Below are positions 8,160-18,462 of a DNA stretch of 64,000 nt, piece after piece. The DNA is from Thermoleophilia bacterium (GTDB lineage: Bacteria; Actinomycetota; Thermoleophilia; RBG-16-64-13). Made by a program: the position numbers and the translations under genes. The stretch is from NCBI GenBank assembly GCA_027493445.1, contig JAOSKU010000001.1, forward strand, positions 4,355,845 through 4,419,844, given 5' to 3'. Numbering within the stretch: the stretch's first letter is position 1; every line of letters starts with the position of its first letter. The notes under the pieces were generated by a model. It worked only from the letters and a program-made list of their open reading frames with translations. It made no database searches and was not told the DNA's origin.

Positions 8160-9341
8160 GTGAAGTTCGTCACGCTGATCGTCGATGGAGCATCAGGTTG
8201 GCCATTCGAGTCGTTCGGCGGCCGCACCTCGCTGGAGACCGCCCGCACGCCCAATCTGGACCGTATGGTGGCCGAGGGCACCGTAGGCCTGGTGCACACG
8301 GTGCCCGCCGGCATGGAGCCGTCGAGTGCCGTCGCCTGCATGAGCGTGCTGGGATTCGACCCCTCCCTGTACTACGCCGGCCGGGGGCCCATCGAGGCCC
8401 GGGCTCTCTCCATCGACCTGCGGCCGGGGGAGGTGGCTCTGCGCTGCAACCTGGTCACGGTCCTCGACGGGGTCATGCGCAGCTACGCCGCCGGCCACAT
8501 CTCCTCGGAGGAGTCCCACGCGCTCGTGGCCTCGCTGCAGGAGGCTCTGGGGAACGGCCGCGTGCGCCTGCACCCGGGGGTGGGTTTTCGCCACATCCTC
8601 ACCGTGCGGGACGGTGCCGAGCTCGTCGAGGCCGACTGCACGCCCCCCCACGACATCGCCGACCGGCAGGTGGCCGGCTACCTGCCCAAGGGCCCCGGCT
8701 CCCAGCTGTTGCGGGAGCTCATGGAAAAGAGCCGCCCAGTTCTGGCTGCGCACGCCGTGAACCGGGCTCGCGAGGCGCGGGGAGCGCTCCCCGCCACTCA
8801 GATATGGCCCTTCTGGCCGGGTCTCCAGCCGGCGGAGATGCCTTCGTTCTTCGAGGTCTACGGCAAGACGGCTGCCCTGACTACGGGGGTGGATCTCCTG
8901 CGCGGCCTGGGCCGGCAGATCTCGGTGGACGTTCTCGAGATTCCTGGAGTGACCGACGGCTTGGACAACGACTTCGCCGGGCAGATGGCCGGCGCTTTGA
9001 AGGCCCTGCGGGACCACGAGGTGGTGGTGGTGCACGTGGAGGCGCCTGACGACGCCGGTCACTCGGGGGACGGCGAGGGGAAGGTGCGGGCCATCGAGCT
9101 GGTCGATTGCCTCATGCTGCCGCAGATCTCCCAGCCGGCGGGCGGTTTGCGCCTGCTGGTCCTACCCGATCACCCCACACCACTGGCCATCAAGACACAC
9201 GTAAATGAGCCCGTCCCTTTCCTGATGTGGGGAGCGGGGTTCCCGGCGAACGGGGCCCGGCGGTTCACCGAAGGGGAGGCCGGCTCCACGGGGCTGGTGG
9301 TCAACCCCGGTCACTCCCTCCTCGGCCGCTTCCTGGCCTGA
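8160..9341 (+). CDS. apgM: Cofactor-independent phosphoglycerate mutase, archaeal type
   Basis: The enzyme interconverts 3- and 2-phosphoglycerate in glycolysis and gluconeogenesis and belongs to the alkaline-phosphatase superfamily. The metal-site aspartate is in FVTLIVDGASGWP, followed by TPNLDRMVAEGTVGL and the serine region PSSAVACMSVLGFDP. Late motifs are HVEAPDDAGHSGD and LLVLPDHPTPLAIKTH with metal-binding Asp and His. The 393-residue length suits ApgM rather than the longer bacterial iPGM. GTG 8160 is preferred over GTG 8130 because GGAGGA precedes it and the protein then begins directly with the first strand. Confidence 0.92.
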   Translation: MKFVTLIVDGASGWPFESFGGRTSLETARTPNLDRMVAEGTVGLVHTVPAGMEPSSAVACMSVLGFDPSLYYAGRGPIEARALSIDLRPGEVALRCNLVTVLDGVMRSYAAGHISSEESHALVASLQEALGNGRVRLHPGVGFRHILTVRDGAELVEADCTPPHDIADRQVAGYLPKGPGSQLLRELMEKSRPVLAAHAVNRAREARGALPATQIWPFWPGLQPAEMPSFFEVYGKTAALTTGVDLLRGLGRQISVDVLEIPGVTDGLDNDFAGQMAGALKALRDHEVVVVHVEAPDDAGHSGDGEGKVRAIELVDCLMLPQISQPAGGLRLLVLPDHPTPLAIKTHVNEPVPFLMWGAGFPANGARRFTEGEAGSTGLVVNPGHSLLGRFLA

Positions 9342-9358
9342 GAGCTCGTTTTGAAGCG

Positions 9359-9523
9359 TTACGCGGAGAGCTGCTGGAAGTCCTCCTTCCCGGCGCCGCA
9401 GTCCGGACACTCCCAGTCGTCGGGAAGGTCTTCGAACGGCGTACCCGGGGGGATGCCTTGACTCGGATCTCCGACCTCGGGGTCGTAGACATACCCGCAC
9501 AACAGACACTCCCATTTGTTCAT
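9359..9523 (-). CDS. Rubredoxin
   Basis: A 54-residue one-iron electron carrier. The two iron-binding pairs are visible as [11 protein letters not shown] (CxxC) and [12 protein letters not shown] (CxxC). The spacer is the typical [18 protein letters not shown] at 9523 (minus strand) is preceded by AGGAG at six bases. Rubredoxins pass electrons to oxygen- or peroxide-detoxifying enzymes in anaerobes. No dedicated partner lies beside it, although thiol-redox and peroxiredoxin genes occur at 56-59 kb. Confidence 0.95.
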   Translation of the reverse strand: MNKWECLLCGYVYDPEVGDPSQGIPPGTPFEDLPDDWECPDCGAGKEDFQQLSA

Positions 9524-9814
9524 GCGTTCTCCTCTTGTCGGGCTCGGTTCTCGACCGCCCGGGGTTTCACCTGCCGGCGCGCCGCGCGGAGCCGCATGAG
9601 TGGGATGGGCCGGGGTGCGCGTCGGAATGCATGATAACCGTCCTCCCGGCGACTGTCCACGGGAATGGCCTGAACCTGTGATATGGTGATGCTGCGGCCC
9701 AAATGTGCGATCCCGAGCGTCTCAGTTTCTCTGGCGTGAACGGCGATCACGCCGACAGAACCTCGACTCGTCCGGTGGGCCTGCACGTTAGGTCTTCTCA
9801 AGACAGGAGTCGAG

Positions 9815-10139
9815 ATGTCGTCCAAGAAGCTGTACGTGGGTAACCTCAGCTACTCGACCCGGGACGAAGGGCTGCAGGAGCTCTTTGCCACCCACGGAGA
9901 GCTTGTCTCGGCGAACGTGGTCGTCGACAGAGACACCGGGCGTTCGCGGGGCTTCGGGTTCGTAGAGTACGCCACTGCGGAAGAAGCGGCGGCGGCCAAG
10001 GAGGCCACCGACGGGGTCGAGCTTGACGGCCGCGCCATCAGGGTCGACTTCGCGCGCGAGCGTGAACCTCGCTCGGGCGGCTACGGCGGCGGGGGGCGGC
10101 TACGGCGGCGGGGGCGGTCGAGGCTACGGACAGCGCTAG
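9815..10139 (+). CDS. Glycine-rich RRM RNA-binding protein (one frameshift)
   Basis: The first 80 residues are an RNA recognition motif. RNP2 is KLYVGNLSY and RNP1 is RGFGFVEY, followed by DGVELDGRAIRVDFARERE. The protein then enters a Gly/Tyr-rich tail (GGYGGGG repeats ending GYGQR), as in the cold-inducible RNA chaperones of cyanobacteria and other bacteria. The tail frame breaks in the G run 10091-10096; removing one base gives the natural end at 10139 and about 107 residues. The ribosome site ACAGGAG lies eight bases before ATG 9815. The roughly 290-base upstream gap may hold a long leader, but no conserved element was recognised there. Confidence 0.88.
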
Positions 10140-10160
10140 ATCTCGTCCGGATCAGACCGG

Positions 10161-10640
10161 GTGGACCCGGACAGGGGCTATCGTATCCGGGCCCATGTCC
10201 CTGGCGACTACGGCCAGTTGCGGGCTCTCTGGGCGGGGGAGACACTGCCGGCCGCTTTGGGCCTGAGCGCGGCCGACAATCGAGAGGGCATTGCCGCCTT
10301 CCTCCAGCGCAACGCGGGTCTCTCCCTTGGTCTTTGGTGCGGAGAGGAACTCGTGGGGAGCGTGCTGGCCGGCAGCGACGGTCGGCGGGGGTACATCTAC
10401 CACCTCGAGGTGCGCCCCGATGTGCGCGGCCGAGGTTGGGGACGGCGGCTGATCGAACAGGCTGTGGCGGCCTTAGCGGCTTCGGGCGTCCAGAAAGTCC
10501 ACGCGTTCGTGTACGCGGATAACCACCCGGGCCGTCTTTTCTGGCAGAGCATCGGTTTCCTGCTCCGCGACGAGTTGGTGGTGTACTCCAGGGAGACCAC
10601 GGAGCAGGCCCGGTTTGACAAACCGCTCTCAGCACGCTAG
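10161..10640 (+). CDS. GNAT-family N-acetyltransferase
   Basis: A 159-residue acetyl-CoA-dependent transferase. The core GNAT motif A is YIYHLEVRPDVRGRGWGRRLIEQAV, seen as strand, R-G-x-G-W/G loop and helix. Motif B is KVHAFVYADNHPGRLFWQSIGF. The N-terminus YRIRAHVPGDYGQLRALW is the usual first strand and helix. GTG 10161 is used; it lies 21 bases after the RRM gene. The acceptor cannot be predicted. Confidence 0.88.
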   Translation: MDPDRGYRIRAHVPGDYGQLRALWAGETLPAALGLSAADNREGIAAFLQRNAGLSLGLWCGEELVGSVLAGSDGRRGYIYHLEVRPDVRGRGWGRRLIEQAVAALAASGVQKVHAFVYADNHPGRLFWQSIGFLLRDELVVYSRETTEQARFDKPLSAR

Positions 10641-10660
10641 CATCGCGGACCGCGAACTTG

Positions 10661-10824
10661 GAGCTGGTCTCAGAATGACGCTTCGCCGCCAGGGTACGTT
10701 GGGTGCGGGCGAGGCAAGCACGCGGAGAGCGGGCGCAGTCGGAAGCTGCGGGTGTGACCGAGAACGCCGCATCGGGCCGCCCAGCGCGGCTGCGGCGGCC
10801 AAGGCATCGTCTTGAAACGAGCTC
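10661..10824. repeat. Dispersed GAGCT-bounded repeat, 164 bp
   Basis: Bounded by GAGCTGGTCTC and, inverted, GAAACGAGCTC (9 of 11 bases complementary). The inside matches, in opposite orientation, the copies at 2910 and 18995: GAATGACGCTTCGCCG, GAGCGGGCGCAGTC, CGCCGCATCGGGC and GGCGGCCAAGGC. It lies just before the DtxR gene and could affect its promoter. Confidence 0.6.
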
Positions 10825-10830
10825 TTACGC

Positions 10831-11559
10831 ATGCTTAATCGAGGAGTGGAGTCAGACCTCAAACGATACTCAGACCGAGCCGCGCGCGAGTACCTGAAGC
10901 AGATCTTCAAGCTGCAGGAGCGTGAAGGGCCCCGAGAGGCGCCGGTTCAGACGAGCGAGCTGGCCCATGCCCTGGGTCTGACCGCCCCGGCCGTCACCGA
11001 CATGGCCAAGAAGCTGGCCGAGCGCCGGCTGGTCGACTACACGCCCTACCGGGGCCTGCGTCTGACGGCCGAAGGCCGCCGCGAGGCCACCAGGGCCCTG
11101 CGGCGTCACCGTATCGTCGAGCGCTTCCTCACCGACATGCTGGGATTTCCCTGGCAGGACGCTCATGAGCTCGCCGTTCAGTTCGAGCACGAGCTTCCCG
11201 AACGGGTGGAGGAGCGTCTGTACAAGGCGCTGCGCAAGCCGGCCAGCTGTCCTCATGGCTTCCCCATCCCCCAGGTGCCTGAGGACTCCTTCCCCGAGGT
11301 CATCACCCTGTCCGAGCTCGAGCCGGGGGAGGCCAGCGAGGTGGCCACGGTCCTGCAAGAAGGGCACGACATCCTGGCCTTCATCGACTCCTTGGGCCTG
11401 AGGCCGGGGGTACGCGTCGAGGTGCTGCAGAAGGCCCCCTTCGATGGCCCGCTGGTCATCCACGTCGACGGGGTTGAGAGGACCATCGGGCACAGCCTTT
11501 CCTTGATCATCACCGTACGTCCCGTGGCGCGGCCGGAGAGCAAGGGCGACAAGTCGTGA
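10831..11559 (+). CDS. DtxR/MntR-family metal-dependent transcriptional repressor
   Basis: A 242-residue iron- or manganese-responsive regulator. The N-terminal winged helix is seen in YLKQIFKLQE, TSELAHALGLTAPAVTDMAKKL and LVDYTPYRGLRLTAEG. The metal and dimer domain contains HRIVERFLTDMLGF, HELAVQFEHELPERVEERL and the Cys-bearing PASCPHGFPIP, typical of IdeR/DtxR. The C-terminal 75 residues (ITLSELEPGEASEVATVL to HSLSLIITVRP) form an SH3-like FeoA domain. No feo or ABC metal transporter lies beside it, so its targets may be elsewhere. Confidence 0.9.
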   Translation: MLNRGVESDLKRYSDRAAREYLKQIFKLQEREGPREAPVQTSELAHALGLTAPAVTDMAKKLAERRLVDYTPYRGLRLTAEGRREATRALRRHRIVERFLTDMLGFPWQDAHELAVQFEHELPERVEERLYKALRKPASCPHGFPIPQVPEDSFPEVITLSELEPGEASEVATVLQEGHDILAFIDSLGLRPGVRVEVLQKAPFDGPLVIHVDGVERTIGHSLSLIITVRPVARPESKGDKS

Positions 11560-11574
11560 GTCGGCCGGTCAGAG

Positions 11575-11594
11575 GCGGTCCCGCGCGGGACCGC
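11575..11594. terminator. 20-bp perfect palindrome after the DtxR gene
   Basis: GCGGTCCCGC is followed directly by its reverse complement GCGGGACCGC, 16 bases after the DtxR stop. It may serve as a terminator or as a regulator site upstream of the antiporter gene. No T run follows. Confidence 0.45.
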
Positions 11595-11623
11595 GTCGGG
11601 CAAGGTTTGGTCGCGAGGGGATC

Positions 11624-12955
11624 TTGACGGAGAGCTTGGGCGAATCCTTGGGGCTGTGGATGGTGGTGCCTTTCGCGGGCATGCTGCTGTCCATTGCCGT
11701 TCTGCCTCTGGTCGCCGGCCACTGGTTCGAGCACGCGCGCCACCAGGCTCAGGTGGCGGCGGTCTTCGGCATCCCGGTGCTTGTGTACCTTGTAGGGCGT
11801 TTCGGGGGCGAGGGGCTCGAGCTGGTGCTGCGGACAGGCGAGGAGTATGTCTCGTTCATCGTGCTGCTGGCCGCCCTCTTCACGGTCTCCGGCGGCATCT
11901 ACCTGACCGGGAATCTGTTGGGTACGCCCCTCTCCAACGTGGCCTTCCTGCTCGTGGGCGCCGTGCTTGCCAATTTCATAGGCACCACGGGGGCGGCCAT
12001 GGTGCTGATCCGGCCTTTGCTCCGGGCCAACTCCGAACGCAAGTACCGCACTCACGTCGTCATCTTCGCCATCTTCGTCATCTGCAACGTGGGGGGTTTG
12101 CTGACCCCCCTGGGGGATCCTCCTCTGTTCTTGGGCTTCCTCCGCGGGGTCGACTTCTTCTGGACGCTGCGCCTGCTCCCGCAATGGGCGATGGGCGTGG
12201 GCCTCACGGTGCTGGTCTTCATGGTGGTCGACACCACTCTGTACCGGCGGGAGCCCGCCAAGATGCGGCGCGCCGACATCGCCGACTACGTGCCCCTGGG
12301 CATCGCCGGGAAGGTCAACGTGCTCTTCCTAGCCGGTATCATCGGGGCGGTGCTCCTCTCCAAGCCGCTGGCGGAGGTGGGTGATTTCATCCGCTTCCCC
12401 TTCGTGCGCGAGCTGGCGATGGTGGCCATGCTGATCCTGTCTCTTAAAGTGGGTCCCCACGGCACCCGCATGGCGAACCACTTCAGCTGGGGGCCCATTA
12501 CCGAGGTGGCCATCGTCTTCGCCGGCATTTTCGCCGCCATGATCCCGGCCTTGGCCATCCTTGAAGCTCGGGGCAGCGAGCTGGGGCTGACGGAGCCCTG
12601 GCAGTTCTTCTGGGTTACCGGGGCTCTCTCGTCCTTCCTGGACAACGCTCCCACCTACCTTACCTTCACCTCGACCGCCCAGGGCTACCTGGGGGTCCAC
12701 GGCCTCCCGGCGCTCATGGGCACGGAGCTCGTGGCCAACGCGGGCGCGAGCCCTTCGGCCTTTCTGGCGGCCATCTCCACAGGGGCCGTGTTTATGGGTG
12801 CGAACTCGTACATCGGCAATGCCCCCAACTTCATGGTCAGGTCGATCGCCGAGTCGTCCGGGGTCAAGATGCCGTCATTCTTCGGGTACATGGCCTACTC
12901 GGCCGGAGTGCTCATCCCCATCTTCTTCGTGGTGACGTTGGTGTTCTTCATCTGA
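11624..12955 (+). CDS. NhaD/ArsB-type sodium:proton antiporter
   Basis: A 443-residue membrane protein of the ion transporter superfamily, with about 11-12 hydrophobic segments. Family landmarks are the re-entrant region VLANFIGTTGAAMVLIRPLLRAN and the later half-repeat FFWVTGALSSFLDNAPTYLTF, plus FMGANSYIGNAPNFMVRSIA near the end. These match the NhaD-type Na+/H+ antiporters and citrate-transporter-like proteins. The start is TTG 11624 with GAGGGG upstream. The next gene is a membrane pyrophosphatase, so both may take part in Na+ or H+ homeostasis. Confidence 0.82.
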   Translation: MTESLGESLGLWMVVPFAGMLLSIAVLPLVAGHWFEHARHQAQVAAVFGIPVLVYLVGRFGGEGLELVLRTGEEYVSFIVLLAALFTVSGGIYLTGNLLGTPLSNVAFLLVGAVLANFIGTTGAAMVLIRPLLRANSERKYRTHVVIFAIFVICNVGGLLTPLGDPPLFLGFLRGVDFFWTLRLLPQWAMGVGLTVLVFMVVDTTLYRREPAKMRRADIADYVPLGIAGKVNVLFLAGIIGAVLLSKPLAEVGDFIRFPFVRELAMVAMLILSLKVGPHGTRMANHFSWGPITEVAIVFAGIFAAMIPALAILEARGSELGLTEPWQFFWVTGALSSFLDNAPTYLTFTSTAQGYLGVHGLPALMGTELVANAGASPSAFLAAISTGAVFMGANSYIGNAPNFMVRSIAESSGVKMPSFFGYMAYSAGVLIPIFFVVTLVFFI

Positions 12956-13014
12956 TACGGTGCGGCGGGGTGTCGTGACGGGAGAGTAAAGTCGGAGCAA
13001 GGGAGGTCTTCTCA

Positions 13015-15086
13015 ATGTCGTTAGAGATCTGGGCGGTTCTGGCCGTCGTGGCGGCCGCGTTGGCGCTGGCCTACGCTGCTTTCAACGCAAGCCGCGTGAT
13101 GAGCAAAGACGCAGGTACCGAACGCATGCAGGAGATCATGGAGCTCATCCAGGCGGGCGCCATGGCTTTCCTGAAGCGCGAGTATTCGGTGCTCGCGTGG
13201 TTCGTGGCGGCCGTGGCGATTATCATCGCCGTGGTGGGCAGCGTTTTCGACGTAGGCCTCGGGTGGCAGACGGCGGTCGCGTACCTGGCCGGCACCATCC
13301 TTTCGGCTTCCGCCGGCTTCCTGGGTATGATGATCGCCACCCGGGCCAACGCCCGCACGGCCCACGCGGCCCGCACCTCGCTGGCCTCCGCCCTCGATGT
13401 GGCCTTCAAGGGCGGCTCAGTCATGGGGATGATCGTAGGTGGCCTGGGCCTGCTGGGCGTCTCGGTGGTGTGGCTGATCTTCGAGCAGCCCCAGTATGTC
13501 AACGGCTTCGCTCTGGGCGCCAGCTCCATCGCCCTCTTCGCCCGCGTGGGCGGGGGATCTACACCAAGGCGGCCGACGTGGGCTCCGACCTGGTGGGTAA
13601 GGTGGAAGCGGGCATCCCCGAAGACGACCCCCGCAACCCGGGCGTCATCGCCGACAACGTGGGCGACAACGTGGGCGACGTGGCCGGCATGGGGGCCGAC
13701 CTCTATGAGAGCTACGTAGGCTCCATGATCTCCACCATGGCCCTGGGCGTGGTGCTGGCCAACAACGCCACCACCAGCAAGTTCGTGCTCCTACCCATGA
13801 TCATCGCGGGGGCGGGCATCCTGGCCTCGATCATCGGCACCTTGTTCGTCAAAGCCCGGGAAGGGGCCCGGCTGCAAACCGCCCTGAACACCGGCACCTA
13901 CGTGGCCACCGCTCTGACCATCGCCGCTATGTTCGTCACCATCGGCTGGTTCCTGCCGGGGGAGGGCGAATCCTGGACCACGTACATGGGCTTCTTCTGG
14001 GGCACCGCCGCCGGCTTGGTAGCGGGCGTCCTCATCGGCAAGGTAACCGAGTACTACACCTCCGACCACCACAAGCCGGTCAGGGGAATCGCCGAAGCGT
14101 CGCAGACCGGTACTGCCACCAACATCATCCGGGGCTTGGGCGTGGGCATGGAATCGGTGGTCGTGCCTGTGTTGCTGGTGGTGGGCGCCATCGTGGTGGC
14201 CTACTACCTGGGTGATCGGGTGCCCCTCAAGGACTCCGGCGTCTACGGCATCGCACTGGCCGCCCTGGGAATGCTTTCCACCACGGCCATGACCATCTCG
14301 GTGGACGCGTACGGCCCCATCGCCGACAACGCAGGCGGCATCGCCGAGATGGCTGAGCTGCCCAAAGAGGTGCGCGGTCGCACCGACCAGCTCGACTCCC
14401 TGGGCAACACCACCGCCGCCATCGCCAAGGGTTTCGCCATCGGCTCGGCGGCGCTAACCGCCCTGGCCCTGTTCACCGCCTTCTCCGAGACGTACAAGAG
14501 CTCGGGCGGCGGCGAGCTCACCCTCGACCTGCTGAAGGGCCCGGCCGTCATCATCGGGCTCTTCCTGGGGGCCGCTCTGCCCTTCCTCTTCTCGGCCCTG
14601 ACAATGAATGCCGTCGGCCGGGCGGCCGGCTCGATCATCGACGAGGTGCGCCGCCAGTTCCGCGAGATCCCCGGCTTGATGGAAGGCAAAGCCCGGCCCG
14701 ACTCGGCCACCTGCGTGTCGATCGTGACCGGCTCGGCCCTGAAGGAGATGGTCGTCCCCGGTCTGCTGGCGGTGGTAGTGCCCTTGGTCGTGGGCATCAT
14801 CAGCCCGGTGGCGCTGGGCGGTCTTCTGGCGGGTGCCTTGGTGGCCGGCTTCCTGCTGGCCATCATGATGGCCAACTCGGGCGGCGCCTGGGATAACGCC
14901 AAGAAATTCATCGAGGGCGGCCAGTACGGCGGCAAGGGCTCGGCTCCGCACGCGGCCGCTGTCGTGGGCGACACGGTGGGCGATCCCTTCAAAGACACTT
15001 CCGGCCCTTCCATGAACATCCTCATCAAACTCATGAGCGTGGTGGCCCTGGTGTTCGCGCCGGTGTTCGCGGCCATCCACGGGTAG
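13015..15086 (+). CDS. hppA: Membrane-bound ion-pumping pyrophosphatase (one frameshift)
   Basis: A pyrophosphate-driven H+ or Na+ pump of about 690 residues and 15-16 membrane segments. The pyrophosphate site shows [19 protein letters not shown] and [16 protein letters not shown], with further acidic clusters [17 protein letters not shown] and the late [14 protein letters not shown]. In the segment [18 protein letters not shown] the residue after GNTTA is Ala, not Lys, which is the mark of K+-dependent members. The frame breaks at the G run 13552-13556 (one base missing). ATG 13015 follows GGGAGGT. Such pumps recover energy from biosynthetic PPi in anaerobes. Confidence 0.93.
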
Positions 15087-15119
15087 TCCCGACGCGCGCG
15101 TCGGAGTTGCTGCTCGCGG

Positions 15120-15150
15120 GGGGGTGGCGGATCGTTCGTCCGCCATCCCC
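15120..15150 (+). terminator. Hairpin terminator after hppA
   Basis: GGGGGTGGCGGA pairs with TCCGCCATCCCC (one G-U pair) around a 7-base loop, 34 bases after the hppA stop. The rest of the gap to 15381 holds only the ribosome site AAAGGAGAAGGGG of the next gene. Confidence 0.6.
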
Positions 15151-15381
15151 CGGTCGTTCGCCGAGCCCGCAACGGCTCGTCTTTGACCTGCGTTTCCGGT
15201 CCTCTAGAATAGGTGGGCACCAGCGGGCCGCCCAGTGCTGCCCGGTGGCCGGGGCTTCGTTTTTCGGCGGCCTCGTAGGATCGGGTGCGTGGCCACTCGA
15301 GGGAAGGCCCCGCGAAGGGAGCATGCGGTCCGAGCGCCCGCCTCGCGCGAAAACAAGCGGCGGTGAAAGGAGAAGGGGAGC

Positions 15382-16935
15382 ATGGGGGCCGACCGGGATC
15401 CCATCGAGGAGCTGGAGCACCGCACCGGGGAAGCCCTGCTCGGTGAGGGCCAGGAGCGGATCGACAAGCAGCATCAGGCGGGCAAGATGACCGCCCGGGA
15501 GCGGCTGGCCATCCTCATGGACGAGGGCAGCTTCACCGAGCTCGATCGGTTCGTCACCCACCGCTGCGCGGATTTCGGCATGGCGGAGCGCAAGGTGCCG
15601 GGTGACGGGGTGGTCACCGGCTTCGGCCGCATCAACGGCCGCCTCACCTTCGCCTTCTCCCAGGACTTCACCGTCTTCGGCGGCTCCCTGGGCGAGGCCT
15701 ACGCCGCCAAGGTCTGCAAGATCATGGACCAGGCCCACAAGAACGGGGCCCCCTGCATCGGCCTGAACGATTCGGGCGGCGCCCGCATCCAGGAGGGCGT
15801 GGAGAGCCTGGCCGGCTACGCCGACATCTTCCTGCGCAATGTGCTGGTCTCCGGAGTCATTCCTCAAATCTCGGCCATCATGGGGCCCTGCGCCGGAGGT
15901 GCCGTCTACTCGCCGGCCATGACCGACTTCATCCTGATGGTCAAGGGCACGAGCTCTCTCTTCGTGACCGGGCCCGATGTGATCAGGGCCGTCACCCACG
16001 AGGAGGTGACCAAGGAGGAGCTCGGCGGCGCCGTCACCCACACCACCACCAGCGGCGTGGCCCATTTTGCCACCGACACCGAGGAGGAGACCCTCCTGCT
16101 CATCCGGGAGCTGCTCGGCTATCTGCCCCAGAACAACCTGGAGGACCCGCCCCTGGGCCCCACCGACGACGATCCGCTGCGCTTGGCCAAAGAGCTGGAT
16201 GGCATCGTCCCCCTCAACGCCAACCAGCCCTACGACATGCGTGATGTGATCCGGCCCATCCTGGACCACGGGGTGCTTCTCGAGGTGCAGGAGCATTACG
16301 CAGCCAACATGGTGGTGGGCTTCGGGCGGATCGGTGGGCGCAGCGTGGGCCTTGTGGCCAACCAGCCGGCGGTGCTGGCCGGGGTGCTCGACATCAACGC
16401 CTCGGTAAAGGCGGCCCGCTTCGTGCGTTTCTGCGACGCCTTCAACATTCCCCTGATCACCTTCGTCGACGTACCCGGCTTCCTGCCCGGGGTCGACCAG
16501 GAGTACGGGGGCATCATCCGCCAGGGGGCCAAGCTGCTCTACGCTTTCTGCGAGGCTACCGTCCCCAAGATCACGATCATCACCCGCAAGGCCTACGGCG
16601 GCGCATACGACGTCATGAGCTCCAAGCACATACGGGGCGACATGAACTTCGCCTTTCCCTGGGCCGAGATCGCGGTCATGGGCCCCGAAGGCGCGGTCAA
16701 CATCATCTTCCGCAAGGAGCTGGCCGCGGCCGCCGACCCCGAGGCCGAGCGGGCGCGGCTGGTGCAGGAGTACCGGGAGCGCTTCGCCAATCCCTACTCG
16801 GCTGCCGGCCGGGGCTACATCGACGAAGTCATCGTCCCCAGCCGCACCCGGCAGAAGATCTTCACAGCTCTGGAGATGCTGCGCGACAAAAGGGATACGA
16901 ACCCGCCCAAGAAACACGGCAACATCCCCCTGTGA
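15382..16935 (+). CDS. Acyl-CoA carboxylase carboxyltransferase subunit (PccB type)
   Basis: The 517-residue protein is the carboxyltransferase of a biotin-dependent propionyl-/acetyl-CoA carboxylase. It has two crotonase-type halves. The N-terminal half includes [28 protein letters not shown] and [18 protein letters not shown]. The C-terminal half includes [23 protein letters not shown] and [20 protein letters not shown]. The last residues form the usual [12 protein letters not shown] tail. The ATG follows AAAGGAGAAGGGGAGC. Biotin carboxylase and biotin carrier genes follow in the same operon. The membrane subunit of methylmalonyl-CoA decarboxylase is absent, so a cytosolic carboxylase is favoured. 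Confidence 0.92.
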   Translation: MGADRDPIEELEHRTGEALLGEGQERIDKQHQAGKMTARERLAILMDEGSFTELDRFVTHRCADFGMAERKVPGDGVVTGFGRINGRLTFAFSQDFTVFGGSLGEAYAAKVCKIMDQAHKNGAPCIGLNDSGGARIQEGVESLAGYADIFLRNVLVSGVIPQISAIMGPCAGGAVYSPAMTDFILMVKGTSSLFVTGPDVIRAVTHEEVTKEELGGAVTHTTTSGVAHFATDTEEETLLLIRELLGYLPQNNLEDPPLGPTDDDPLRLAKELDGIVPLNANQPYDMRDVIRPILDHGVLLEVQEHYAANMVVGFGRIGGRSVGLVANQPAVLAGVLDINASVKAARFVRFCDAFNIPLITFVDVPGFLPGVDQEYGGIIRQGAKLLYAFCEATVPKITIITRKAYGGAYDVMSSKHIRGDMNFAFPWAEIAVMGPEGAVNIIFRKELAAAADPEAERARLVQEYRERFANPYSAAGRGYIDEVIVPSRTRQKIFTALEMLRDKRDTNPPKKHGNIPL

Positions 16936-18446
16936 GAGCGCCGTTCAACAAGATCCTCGTGGCCAACCGGGGCGAGATCACGGTCAGGATCATCCGGGCC
17001 TGCCGCGAGCTCGACATCCCGGTGGTGGTGGTGTACTCCGACGCCGACCGAGCCGCCCTACACGTGCGCTACGCCGACCAGGCCTACGGCATCGGGCCGG
17101 CCCCTTCGGTGGAGAGCTATCTGGTGGCCGAGCGTATCCTCGAGGTGGCCAAGCGTTCCGGAGCGGAGGCCATCCATCCGGGTTACGGCTTCCTTTCCGA
17201 GAACTACCGCTTCGCCCGCCGCTGCGCCGAGGAGGGGCTGGTCTTCATCGGGCCCTCCCCTGAGGCCATGGAGGCCATGGGGGACAAGGTGGCCGCTCGC
17301 GAGCGCATGAAGGCCGCCGGCGTGCCGCTGGTGCCCGGCACTCCGCCCCTGCGCTCCGACGAGGAGGCCAAGGCGCTCGTGAACGACCTGGGCTACCCCG
17401 CACTGTTGAAGCCCTCGGCCGGGGGCGGGGGCAAGGGCATGCGCGTGGTCGAGCGGGAGGAGGAACTGGTGGAGGCTCTCGCCAGTGCCCGCTCCGAGGC
17501 TCGCTCCAGCTTCGGCGACGACACCGTTTACGCCGAGCGCTACGTCGCCAGACCCCGCCACATCGAGATCCAGGTGCTGGCCGACAAGGCGGGCCACACC
17601 GTGCACCTGTTCGAGCGGGAGTGCTCCATCCAGCGCCGCCACCAGAAGGTGATCGAGGAGGCCCCTTCGCCCTTCATCAGCGAGGAGACCCGGCGGGCCA
17701 TGGGCGAGGCGGCCGTGCAGGCCGCTCGCAGTGTGGGCTACGTGGGCGCGGGCACCGTTGAGTTCCTGGTGGACGAGAAGGGGCGTTTCTATTTCCTGGA
17801 GATGAACACCCGCCTGCAGGTGGAGCACGCCGTCACCGAGCTGGTCACTGGGGTGGACTTGGTGAAGATGCAGCTGCTGGTGGCCGCGGGGGGCGAGCTT
17901 CCCTTCACTCAGGACGATCTGCGCCTGTCGGGCGCCGCCATTGAGTGCCGCATCTATGCCGAGGACCCCGACCGGGACTTCCTGCCCTCCCCGGGCACCA
18001 TCACCGTGCTACGGGCGCCGGGCGGCCCCGGCATCCGCGATGACATCGGGGTCTACGAGGGCTACGAGGTGCCCCTCTATTACGACCCCCTGCTCTCGAA
18101 GCTCTCGGCCTGGGGCCGCGACCGCGACGAGGCCATCGGCCGCATGCGCCGGGCCCTCGCCGAGTACGTCATCGAGGGCATCAAAACCAGCATCCCTTTC
18201 CACCAGCGGGTGCTGCGCCATCCCGACTTCCTGGCCGGAGACATCGACACCAAGTTCATCGACGAGCGCTTCCTGCCCTCCGTCAAGGAGGCCGGCTGTC
18301 CGGATGCGGAGCGGGCCCTGATCGCCGCGGCCGTGCTGGCCTACTGGGAGGATGAGGCGGCGGCCCGCCGGGCGATGGCTCCCGAGGGGGGCACCGGGTC
18401 CTCCGCGTGGCGCGCGGCGGGACGCACGGCCGGGCTCAGGCGCTGA
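16932..18446 (+). CDS. accC: Biotin carboxylase subunit (AccC/PccA type)
   Basis: A 504-residue ATP-grasp enzyme that carboxylates biotin. The N-terminal domain begins [20 protein letters not shown]. The ATP-grasp domain has the glycine loop [30 protein letters not shown] and [21 protein letters not shown]. The metal and bicarbonate region is [21 protein letters not shown], and ECRIYAEDP follows in the C-terminal domain. Its GTG start overlaps the stop of the carboxyltransferase gene by four bases. The biotin carrier domain is on a separate protein downstream. Confidence 0.94.
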   Translation: MRAPFNKILVANRGEITVRIIRACRELDIPVVVVYSDADRAALHVRYADQAYGIGPAPSVESYLVAERILEVAKRSGAEAIHPGYGFLSENYRFARRCAEEGLVFIGPSPEAMEAMGDKVAARERMKAAGVPLVPGTPPLRSDEEAKALVNDLGYPALLKPSAGGGGKGMRVVEREEELVEALASARSEARSSFGDDTVYAERYVARPRHIEIQVLADKAGHTVHLFERECSIQRRHQKVIEEAPSPFISEETRRAMGEAAVQAARSVGYVGAGTVEFLVDEKGRFYFLEMNTRLQVEHAVTELVTGVDLVKMQLLVAAGGELPFTQDDLRLSGAAIECRIYAEDPDRDFLPSPGTITVLRAPGGPGIRDDIGVYEGYEVPLYYDPLLSKLSAWGRDRDEAIGRMRRALAEYVIEGIKTSIPFHQRVLRHPDFLAGDIDTKFIDERFLPSVKEAGCPDAERALIAAAVLAYWEDEAAARRAMAPEGGTGSSAWRAAGRTAGLRR

Positions 18447-18462
18447 GGAGGAGGGGGAGACC

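Noticed and set aside
15031..16917. 628-codon minus-strand frame opposite the carboxyltransferase gene
   Set aside because: It mirrors the codon pattern of the real plus-strand gene, has a low-complexity Gly/His/Val-rich sequence, and no family motif or ribosome site.
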